This document shows, piece after piece, positions 1-4,772 of a DNA stretch of 7,104 nt (position 1 is its first letter; each line of letters opens with the position of its first letter). This stretch comes from an uncultured Clostridia bacterium (GTDB lineage Bacteria; Bacillota_A; Clostridia; Christensenellales; Aristaeellaceae), in contig CAKUDW010000101.1 in the NCBI GenBank assembly GCA_934645275.1, positions 1-7,104 of the forward strand, read 5' to 3'. The notes under the pieces are model-generated. The model was not told the DNA's origin. It saw only the letters and a list, made by a program, of their open reading frames with translations, and made no database searches. The position numbers were made by a program, and so were the translations under genes.

Positions 1-1
1 C

Positions 2-1042
2 ATCACCTACGCCATGGTGATCGCGGCGTACATCGTGATGGCGTCCCTGCTGAATGCGGGCGCGCTGACCCGCTCCATCAAGGGTCAGCTGGTGCCGATT
101 TGCGTATATATCGTAATGGCGGTTTCGCTGAACCTCACGGTAGGTATTTCCGGCGAACTGAGTCTGGGCCATGCGGGTTTCATGTCCGTGGGCGCTTTCG
201 TCGGCGCGGTGGCTGCGTCGATGATGGCGGGCATCACAAGCCCCACGCTGAAGTTGATCCTGGCCATGCTGATCGGCGGCATTGCGGCGTCTATCGCGGG
301 CGTGATCATTGGCGTTCCGGTGCTGCGCCTGCGCGGCGACTATCTGGCCATCGTGACGCTGGCGTTCGGTGAAATTATCCGCAATGTGCTCAACTGCCTG
401 TATGTGGCGCAGGACGGCGGCCATCTGGTCATGGCGTTTAACAATCCCGTCGTGCAGGATGCGGAGCATGCCGCGCAGGGAATGCCTTTTAAGATGCTGA
501 TCAACGGCCCGCAAGGCGCGGCCATTTCTGAAAAACTGGCCACGTTCGGCATGGGCTTCGTACTGATTCTGTTTTCGCTGCTGGTGGTGTTGAACCTGAT
601 CGACAGCCGCTCCGGCCGTGCGATCATGGCCATTCGCGATAACCGCATCGCAGCAGAGTCCGTAGGCATCAGCGCCACGCGTTACAAGATGATGGCTTTC
701 GTCATCTCCGCCTCTCTTGCGGGCATGGCGGGCGCGCTGTACGCGCTGAATTATTCCACGGTTACCGCCAGCAAGTTTAAGTTTGATACTTCAATACTGG
801 TGCTGGTCTTCGTGGTGCTGGGCGGCATCGGCAATATCCGTGGATCGATCATCGCAGCCACACTGCTGACTGTGCTGCCGGAACTGCTGCGCGCGTTCAA
901 TGATTACCGCATGCTGGTGTACGCCATCGTGCTGATTCTGGTTATGCTCGCCACGAACAATGAACGCTTCAAGCAGTGGCGCGGCGTGTTGGCGGAGAAG
1001 CTCAAGAAGAACAAGGCGAATGCCGGGGAAGGGGGCGTCTGA
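2..1042 (+). CDS. livM: Branched-chain amino acid-type ABC transporter permease LivM (5' partial)
   Basis: This is an inner-membrane permease that would pair with LivH to form the channel of a LivHMGF importer for branched-chain amino acids or similar small substrates. The frame is open to the left edge: I-T-Y-A precedes the Met at base 14, and family members usually carry about ten more residues, so the true start probably lies outside. Visible landmarks, numbered from that Met, are the conserved LivM N-terminal motif around 40-60 (SLNLTVG, then SGELSLGHAGF), LRLRGDYLAIVTLAFGEI around 104-121, the cytoplasmic coupling loop (AIRDNRIAAESVGI, about 206-219) that docks on the ATPase, and the C-terminal LGGIGNIRGS segment (269-278). 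Several long hydrophobic stretches match membrane helices, and the tail is Lys-rich and cytoplasmic. The livG start follows one base after the stop. Family assignment is secure; the exact substrate is inferred. Confidence 0.95.
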   Translation: MTYAMVIAAYIVMASLLNAGALTRSIKGQLVPICVYIVMAVSLNLTVGISGELSLGHAGFMSVGAFVGAVAASMMAGITSPTLKLILAMLIGGIAASIAGVIIGVPVLRLRGDYLAIVTLAFGEIIRNVLNCLYVAQDGGHLVMAFNNPVVQDAEHAAQGMPFKMLINGPQGAAISEKLATFGMGFVLILFSLLVVLNLIDSRSGRAIMAIRDNRIAAESVGISATRYKMMAFVISASLAGMAGALYALNYSTVTASKFKFDTSILVLVFVVLGGIGNIRGSIIAATLLTVLPELLRAFNDYRMLVYAIVLILVMLATNNERFKQWRGVLAEKLKKNKANAGEGGV

Positions 1043-1043
1043 A

Positions 1044-1889
1044 ATGTCTGAAACCAAGACGAAGATGACCTGGGCACCCAGTACGGCGTTTATTCCCGAG
1101 CGTGATCTGGGCTCTGTGCCGGCGCTGGAATGCCGCCATCTGGGCATTGAGTTCGGTGGTTTGAAGGCCGTGGACGACTTCAATCTCACCATCGGCAAGA
1201 CGGAAATCGCCGGTCTGATTGGTCCGAATGGCGCGGGTAAAACCACCATTTTCAATCTGCTCACCAAAGTGTATCATCCCACGTCCGGAACGATTCTGTT
1301 CCAGGGCAAGGAAACCACCGGCATGAGCACCGTACAGATGAACCGCGCGGGCATTGCGCGTACCTTCCAGAATATTCGACTGTTTTCCACGCTTTCTGTG
1401 GAAGACAACGTGAAGATCGGTCTGCACAATGTGATGCCCTATTCCACCATCAGCGGCGTGCTGCGCTTGCCTGCCTACTGGAAAAATGAGGCGAAAATGC
1501 ATAAGCGCGCGCTGGAGTTGTTGGAAATATTCGACATGCAGGATATGGCAAACCACACGGCGGGCAGCTTGCCTTATGGCGCGCAGCGCCGTCTGGAAAT
1601 CGTGCGCGCGCTGGCGACGGGGCCGAAGCTGCTGCTGCTGGACGAGCCTGCGGCGGGCATGAATCCTTCTGAAACGGCGGAACTGATGGCTAATATTCGC
1701 AAGATTCGCGATACTTTCCAGATTGCTGTGATGCTGATTGAACACGATATGAAGTTGGTCATGGGTATCTGCGAGGGCATTGCCGTGCTGAATTATGGCC
1801 GCCTGATCGCCAAGGGTACGCCCGAAGAGATTCAGAAGAACCCGGTCGTCATTGAGGCCTATCTTGGCAAGCAGAAGGAGGCGCAGTGA
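1044..1889 (+). CDS. livG: Branched-chain amino acid-type ABC transporter ATP-binding protein LivG
   Basis: This is a 281-aa cytoplasmic ATPase, one of the two nucleotide-binding subunits of the Liv importer. Visible motifs are Walker A GPNGAGKTT (60-68), Q-loop TFQN (107-110), an ABC signature in the LivG form LPYGAQRRLEIVRAL (176-190), Walker B LLLLDE (196-201) and H-loop His234 in IEHDM. The C-terminal YGRLIAKGTPEEI and EAYLG elements are typical of LivG. An in-frame Met at base 960 was not used, because it lies deep in livM. The ATG at 1044 is one base after the livM stop and 8 nt after the purine run GAAGGGGG (1028-1035), a plausible ribosome binding site. The first ~27 residues ahead of the ABC core are longer than in many LivG proteins. 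Assignment is firm on motifs and on position between livM and livF. Confidence 0.96.
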   Translation: MSETKTKMTWAPSTAFIPERDLGSVPALECRHLGIEFGGLKAVDDFNLTIGKTEIAGLIGPNGAGKTTIFNLLTKVYHPTSGTILFQGKETTGMSTVQMNRAGIARTFQNIRLFSTLSVEDNVKIGLHNVMPYSTISGVLRLPAYWKNEAKMHKRALELLEIFDMQDMANHTAGSLPYGAQRRLEIVRALATGPKLLLLDEPAAGMNPSETAELMANIRKIRDTFQIAVMLIEHDMKLVMGICEGIAVLNYGRLIAKGTPEEIQKNPVVIEAYLGKQKEAQ

Positions 1890-1891
1890 AC

Positions 1892-2602
1892 ATGAGCCTG
1901 TTGAAGGTGGAGAATATTCACGTCTACTATGGCAGCATTCACGCCATTAAGGGCGTTTCCTTTGAAGTAAATGAGGGCGAAATCGTAACGCTGATCGGCG
2001 CCAATGGCGCAGGCAAATCGACCACGCTGAATACGGTGGCGGGTCTGCTGAAGCCCAAGTCCGGCAAGATCGAGTTTGAAGGCAAGAATATCGTGGGCGT
2101 TCCGGCGAATCGCGTGGTTTCCCACGGCATGGCGCTGTGCCCGGAGGGCCGCCGCGTGTTTTTGCAGATGACGGTTCAGGAAAATCTGGAAATGGGCGGC
2201 TATACGCGTCCGAACGGAGAATTGGAAGCTTCATTGGCAAATGTGTATCAGCGCTTTCCGCGCCTGAAGGAACGCTATAAGCAGGTAGCAGGCACGCTTT
2301 CCGGCGGTGAACAGCAGATGCTGGCCATGGGCCGTGCTCTGATGAGCAAGCCCAAGCTGCTGATGCTCGATGAACCCAGCATGGGTCTTGCACCGATTCT
2401 GGTGGAGCAGATTTTCGATATTGCCAAGGAGCTCAACGCCGCGGGTACCACTATTCTGCTGGTGGAACAGAATGCGCGCATGGCGCTGTCCATTGCCGAT
2501 CGCGCCTATGTGCTCGAGACTGGTACGATTTCGATGTCTGGCAACGCGCACGAGCTGGCCGAGGACGATCGCGTCCGCAAGGCCTACTTGGGCGAAAACT
2601 GA
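1892..2602 (+). CDS. livF: Branched-chain amino acid-type ABC transporter ATP-binding protein LivF
   Basis: This is a 236-aa ATPase partner of LivG. Walker A is GANGAGKST (36-44), the signature is LSGGEQQMLAMGRAL (136-150), and Walker B is LLMLDE (156-161). Two family-specific features separate it from ordinary ABC ATPases: CPEGRRVF (83-90) stands in the Q-loop region, and VEQN (191-194) puts Gln where most ABC proteins have the switch His. Both are normal for LivF, not defects. A strong ribosome binding site AAGGAGG lies at 1875-1881. The ATG at 1892 (10-nt spacing) gives the usual M-x-L-L-x-V-E-N start. A GTG at 1886, overlapping the livG stop, would add two residues at 4-nt spacing and cannot be excluded. 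No clear terminator with a T-run follows the stop, so some read-through towards scfA is possible. Confidence 0.96.
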   Translation: MSLLKVENIHVYYGSIHAIKGVSFEVNEGEIVTLIGANGAGKSTTLNTVAGLLKPKSGKIEFEGKNIVGVPANRVVSHGMALCPEGRRVFLQMTVQENLEMGGYTRPNGELEASLANVYQRFPRLKERYKQVAGTLSGGEQQMLAMGRALMSKPKLLMLDEPSMGLAPILVEQIFDIAKELNAAGTTILLVEQNARMALSIADRAYVLETGTISMSGNAHELAEDDRVRKAYLGEN

Positions 2603-2706
2603 CGCGCACGTGCTTTCGTTCCGTGCTGTACGGCGCGGTTCAGGGGAGCACTTGCATATCGGATCGCCTAAATGTGAATTCGACGGCAAAAATCATGCGC
2701 TTGTGA

Positions 2707-2735
2707 TTGACTTTAAAATGCCGTTGTGGTACACT
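2707..2735 (+). promoter_or_regulatory. Predicted sigma-A-type promoter for scfA
   Basis: The -35 element TTGACT (2707-2712) is separated by exactly 17 bp from the -10 element TACACT (2730-2735). A TG at 2727-2728 gives an extended -10. Transcription would start near 2741-2743 and leave a leader of about 65 nt before scfA. This suggests that the peptide gene is transcribed independently of the liv operon. The call rests on sequence match only. An imperfectly placed AATCA-N8-TGATT inverted repeat (2691-2708) touches the -35 box. Confidence 0.7.
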
Positions 2736-2751
2736 GAATCTGGTTCAGATT
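2734..2751. promoter_or_regulatory. Overlapping dyads at the scfA transcription start, operator candidate
   Basis: Two perfect inverted repeats overlap. One is AATCTG-GTT-CAGATT (2737-2751) and the other is CTGAA-TCTGG-TTCAG (2734-2748). They begin at the end of the predicted -10 element and cover the expected transcription start, a classic place for a repressor operator. They could instead form a small hairpin at the very 5' end of the mRNA, which might stabilise it. No known regulator site is recognised. Confidence 0.4.
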
Positions 2752-2794
2752 AAATCCGCGCATGAAAGCGTTTTGCGTGGGCAAACAATAGAAT

Positions 2795-2799
2795 GGAGA
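2795..2799 (+). promoter_or_regulatory. Ribosome binding site that fixes the scfA start
   Basis: GGAGA lies 8 nt before the ATG at 2808. Two other in-frame ATGs (2793 and 2799) overlap or abut this site and would lack a ribosome binding site. This favours 2808, which also gives the family-typical MK-x-IKT N-terminus. Confidence 0.7.
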
Positions 2800-2807
2800 T
2801 GCAGACG

Positions 2808-2954
2808 ATGAAGAGAATTAAGACCCTTGAAACCCGTAATCTGTGTGAGAGCGCCAAGAACGGCGGCTGCGGCGAATGCCAGACCTCCTGCCAGTCTGCT
2901 TGCAAGACCAGCTGTGGCGTCGCCAATCAGAAGTGCGAGAACAAGAATAAGTAA
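2808..2954 (+). CDS. scfA: SCIFF ranthipeptide precursor (six Cys in forty-five residues), with a seventh Cys
   Basis: This is a 48-aa ribosomally made peptide whose Cys-rich core is modified by the radical SAM maturase ScfB encoded downstream. It begins MKRIKTL, the conserved leader-side segment expected to bind the maturase's recognition domain. The family core follows: GGCGECQTSCQSACKTSC, then GVANQKCE. Cysteines fall at 21, 24, 28, 32, 36 and 43 (the six family positions), plus an additional Cys13 in NLCES. From memory of the family and of the characterised thermophile homologue CteA, residue 37 is normally Thr and accepts the thioether from Cys32. Here residue 37 is Gly (codon GGC at 2916-2918). 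The gene has its own promoter and a good ribosome binding site, and no export signal sequence is visible. Family identity is very likely from the motif and the neighbouring maturase; the peptide's biological role is not established. Confidence 0.95.
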   Translation: MKRIKTLETRNLCESAKNGGCGECQTSCQSACKTSCGVANQKCENKNK

Positions 2955-3004
2955 GCAGTCCCTCACAAAAGCTGCGGCGTTCTTTCCTTGAGAGCGTCGA
3001 TGTG

Positions 3005-3021
3005 CGCGGCCTCAGGCCGCG
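3005..3021 (+). terminator. GC-rich hairpin after scfA, weak terminator candidate
   Basis: CGCGGCC-TCA-GGCCGCG forms a perfect 7-bp stem with a 3-nt loop, 50 nt after the scfA stop. The following GGTTGTTGT is only partly T-rich, so termination may be incomplete. The structure could also protect the 3' end of the scfA mRNA. Confidence 0.45.
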
Positions 3022-3043
3022 GGTTGTTGTATCGGGTAATGAG

Positions 3044-3068
3044 AGCGCCGCCTGATTCGGGCGGCGCT
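3044..3068 (+). terminator. Terminator-like hairpin, repeat copy 1
   Basis: AGCGCCGCC pairs perfectly with GGCGGCGCT over 9 bp around a TGATTCG loop. It is followed by TAGTCTA, with no proper T-run. The same hairpin recurs at 3326-3350. It is a plausible second stop for the scfA transcript, but the weak tail argues for leaky termination. Confidence 0.5.
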
Positions 3069-3078
3069 TAGTCTATCG

Positions 3079-3120
3079 AAAAACCCCGAAGGGCTCGAGA
3101 GGGCCGAAGCCCTCTCGAGC
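3079..3120 (-). terminator. 12-bp hairpin with cUUCGg loop on the minus strand, followed by T5
   Basis: GCTCGAGAGGGC (3093-3104) pairs perfectly with GCCCTCTCGAGC (3109-3120). Read on the minus strand, the loop is TTCG closed by C-G, the very stable RNA tetraloop; on the plus strand it is CGAA. On the minus strand the stem is followed by a second short CCC-TTC-GGG hairpin and then TTTTT (complement of 3079-3083). This polarity suggests a minus-strand terminator or RNA, although no minus-strand gene is recognised here. It may also be a bidirectional stop. Confidence 0.5.
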
Positions 3121-3159
3121 TTCCAGTCGTGCTCAGCGGCGTGTACGGTGGGCACGGGG

Positions 3160-3202
3160 CGATTTTTGCGTCGGAAAATTCTATTTTCCAGAGCAAAAAT
3201 CG
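3160..3202. repeat. Nested imperfect palindrome 1
   Basis: The outer arms CGATTTTTGC (3160-3169) and GCAAAAATCG (3193-3202) are a perfect 10-bp pair. Inside, GGAAAAT-TCT-ATTTTCC (3173-3189) forms a perfect 7-bp stem, with a 3x3 internal loop between the two. A further pair, GGGCAC (3150-3155) with GTGCCC (3219-3224), encloses the whole. The arms are AT-rich, unlike the surrounding genes. Function is unknown; a structured RNA element or a palindromic mobile repeat is possible. Confidence 0.7.
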
Positions 3203-3210
3203 TTTCCTTG

Positions 3211-3253
3211 CAGTTTTTGTGCCCGGAAATCTGAAAGATTTTAGCAAAAACTG
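3211..3253. repeat. Nested imperfect palindrome 2
   Basis: The outer arms CAGTTTTTG (3211-3219) and CAAAAACTG (3245-3253) pair over 9 bp. They enclose AAATCT-GAA-AGATTT (3227-3241), a perfect 6-bp stem. The design matches palindrome 1 (T5/A5 outer arms, short inner hairpin, same 43-nt total length), suggesting related units. The outer GTGCCC partner of palindrome 1 falls at the left arm of this one, so the two folds could be alternatives. Confidence 0.65.
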
Positions 3254-3269
3254 GAGAGGGTGGCAGTGG

Positions 3270-3289
3270 CGGGGGAGTTTTCTTCCCCG
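3270..3289. repeat. Hairpin with TTTT loop
   Basis: CGGGGGAG pairs with CTTCCCCG over 8 bp with one G-T wobble, around a TTTT loop. It is followed by no T-run, so it is not called a terminator. It is the third of the consecutive structures in this intergenic block. Confidence 0.55.
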
Positions 3290-3296
3290 TCCACAG

Positions 3297-3323
3297 GCTT
3301 GTCAAAATCTCTTTTTGACAAGC
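3297..3323. repeat. Perfect 11-bp stem-loop
   Basis: GCTTGTCAAAA (3297-3307) pairs with TTTTGACAAGC (3313-3323) around a 5-nt loop. It directly abuts the second terminator-like hairpin. The right arm contains TTGACA, identical to a -35 consensus, but no -10 box lies at a suitable distance. Confidence 0.65.
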
Positions 3324-3325
3324 AG

Positions 3326-3353
3326 AGCGCCGCCTGATTCGGGCGGCACTTTT
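3326..3353 (+). terminator. Terminator-like hairpin, repeat copy 2, with T tail
   Basis: AGCGCCGCC and GGCGGCACT pair over 9 positions with one C-A mismatch around the same TGATTCG loop as copy 1. It is followed by TTTTGT (the first T closes the stem), the best T-run of the plus-strand hairpins here. It ends 43 nt before scfB, so scfB transcripts from the scfA promoter would have to pass it. It is probably an intrinsic terminator or attenuator of moderate strength. Confidence 0.6.
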
Positions 3354-3381
3354 GTATGGTTAGTATTATTTTTTACGCAGC

Positions 3382-3386
3382 GGAGG
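3382..3386 (+). promoter_or_regulatory. Ribosome binding site that fixes the scfB start
   Basis: A consensus GGAGG lies 9 nt before the ATG at 3396. It excludes the long upstream in-frame extension beginning near 3129, which crosses hairpins and encodes no conserved sequence. Confidence 0.85.
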
Positions 3387-3395
3387 AACGCCACC

Positions 3396-4772
3396 ATGGT
3401 TCATCAGTATAAACTCAACGGCTACAACATCGTGCTGGATTCATGCTCGGGCTCGATTCATTCGGTGGACGAGGTCGCTTACGACGTCATCGCCATGTAT
3501 CCGGAGCACAGCGCAGATGAAATTGTGCGCACAATGCTGGAGAAATATGCGGATCGCGCGGATGTGACCGAGGACGAGCTGCGCCAGTGCATCGACGATG
3601 TGGCGACGCTGGTGCAGGCCGGCAAACTGTACAGCCCGGATACCTTCGCAAATCTTGCAGGTACCTTCAAGGCCCGCAGCGGCGATGTTATCAAGGCGCT
3701 CTGCCTGCATGTTTCGCACACTTGCAATCTTAACTGTGCATATTGTTTCGCCAGTCAGGGAAAATATCATGGTGAACGGGCGCTGATGAGTTTCGAAGTT
3801 GGGAAGCGCGCGCTGGATTTCCTGATGGAGCATTCCGGCAGCCGAACCAATCTGGAAGTGGATTTCTTTGGCGGTGAGCCGCTGATGAACTGGGATGTCG
3901 TAAAGCGCCTGGTACGCTACGCGCGCAGCGTGGAGGGCGAGCGCGGCAAGAATTTCCGCTTTACGCTTACCACGAATGGCATGTTGATTGACGACGATGT
4001 GATCGACTTTGCCAATCGCGAAATGAACAATGTGGTGCTTTCGCTGGACGGCAGGCGCGAGATTAACGATGCCACGCGCGTGGATTACGCCGGACACGGC
4101 AGCTACGACCGTATCGTGCCGAAATTTCAGAAGCTGGTGACAGCGCGCGGCGGCAAAAATTACTACATGCGCGGTACCTTCACGCATCGGAATCCGGATT
4201 TCACAAACGATCTGTTCCACATGGCTGATCTGGGCTTTACCGAGTTGAGCATGGAGCCCGTGGTATGCGCGAGCGATGATCTGGCCGCGTTGACGGCGGA
4301 AGACCTGGAAATTGTGAAGCAGCAATACGAGCTGTTAGCGGTAGATATGTTGCGGCGCGAACGCGAGGGCAAGCCCATCACCTTCTATCACTACATGCTC
4401 GATCTCACAGGTGGTCCCTGTGTCTACAAGCGAATTTCCGGCTGCGGCTCGGGTACGGAATACATGGCTGTTACGCCCTGGGGCGATTTGTATCCCTGCC
4501 ATCAGTTCGTCGGCGAGGAAAAGTATCGCCTGGGCGATATCTGGCAGGGCGTGACGAACACGGCGCTGCGCGAGGATTTCCGTGCCTGCAACGCCTACGC
4601 GCGCCCCGAGTGCGCCGATTGCTGGGCGCGGCTGTACTGCTCGGGCGGCTGCGCGGCGAACGCCTACCATGCCTCGGGCAGCATTCGCGGCGTGTATAAA
4701 GCTGGATGTGAACTGTTTAAGAAGCGCATCGAGTGCGCCATCATGATGAAGGTGGTGGAGGAGGCGCTGTAA
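3396..4772 (+). CDS. scfB: SCIFF peptide maturase, radical SAM/SPASM thioether-forming enzyme
   Basis: This 458-aa cytoplasmic iron-sulfur enzyme is predicted to install a Cys-to-acceptor thioether in ScfA, producing a ranthipeptide. The N-terminal ~90 residues (MVHQYKLNGYNIVLD onward) match the RiPP recognition element that binds the leader. The radical SAM motif C-x3-C-x2-C is at Cys110, Cys114 and Cys117 (TCNLNCAYC), with GGEP at 159-162 for SAM binding. The C-terminal SPASM region supplies cysteines for auxiliary clusters: Cys342, 350, 368, 398, 406, 409, 415, 419, 438 and 447, including the CADCWARLYCSGGC segment. Length agrees with characterised SCIFF maturases of about 450 aa. It is separated from scfA by 441 bp of hairpins, and its TAA stop overlaps the next ATG by one base (TAATG). 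All expected cluster ligands are present, so it appears functional. Confidence 0.96.
   Translation: MVHQYKLNGYNIVLDSCSGSIHSVDEVAYDVIAMYPEHSADEIVRTMLEKYADRADVTEDELRQCIDDVATLVQAGKLYSPDTFANLAGTFKARSGDVIKALCLHVSHTCNLNCAYCFASQGKYHGERALMSFEVGKRALDFLMEHSGSRTNLEVDFFGGEPLMNWDVVKRLVRYARSVEGERGKNFRFTLTTNGMLIDDDVIDFANREMNNVVLSLDGRREINDATRVDYAGHGSYDRIVPKFQKLVTARGGKNYYMRGTFTHRNPDFTNDLFHMADLGFTELSMEPVVCASDDLAALTAEDLEIVKQQYELLAVDMLRREREGKPITFYHYMLDLTGGPCVYKRISGCGSGTEYMAVTPWGDLYPCHQFVGEEKYRLGDIWQGVTNTALREDFRACNAYARPECADCWARLYCSGGCAANAYHASGSIRGVYKAGCELFKKRIECAIMMKVVEEAL

Larger units (their letters stand above)
2955..3395. other. 441-bp structured intergenic region between scfA and scfB
   Basis: No credible gene lies here. 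A 97-codon minus-strand frame (3012-3305) and the upstream extension of the scfB frame both run through inverted repeats and resemble no known protein. The region instead holds at least seven stem-loops, listed separately. A 28-nt sequence occurs twice, at 3042-3069 and 3324-3351, with one mismatch (G against A), and brackets the palindromic block. The AT-rich, T5/A5-containing stems between about 3160 and 3255 differ from the GC-rich flanking genes. Functionally the region probably separates expression of the peptide from expression of the maturase operon. It could also be a dispersed palindromic repeat that landed here. No strong promoter for scfB was found. Confidence 0.75.

Noticed and set aside
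960..1043. Upstream Met as the start of livG
   Set aside because: It would overlap livM by 83 nt. The ATG at 1044 has a suitable purine-rich site and conserved spacing.
2622..2634. CCGT-ACGG hairpin as a livF terminator
   Set aside because: The stem is only 4 bp and no T-run follows.
3012..3305. 97-codon minus-strand open frame
   Set aside because: It lies entirely in the palindromic intergenic region, resembles no protein family and has no clear ribosome binding site. It is an open frame produced by the repeats.
3315..3320. Perfect TTGACA as a -35 element for scfB
   Set aside because: It is the right arm of an 11-bp hairpin, and the sequence 16-18 bp downstream (TTCGGG area) has no -10 box.
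3364..3369. TATTAT as a -10 element ahead of scfB
   Set aside because: No -35-like sequence lies 16-18 bp upstream, where the GC-rich hairpin sits. It may contribute but cannot be supported alone.
3129..3395. N-terminal extension of the scfB reading frame (89 extra codons)
   Set aside because: It crosses several hairpins and has no ribosome binding site. The GGAGG at 3382-3386 and the family-typical M-x-HQYKLNGYN start point to 3396.
2955..3395. CRISPR array, tRNA or known riboswitch in the long intergenic region
   Set aside because: The repeats are inverted and not regularly spaced, there is no cloverleaf with a T-arm consensus, and no recognised riboswitch core is visible.
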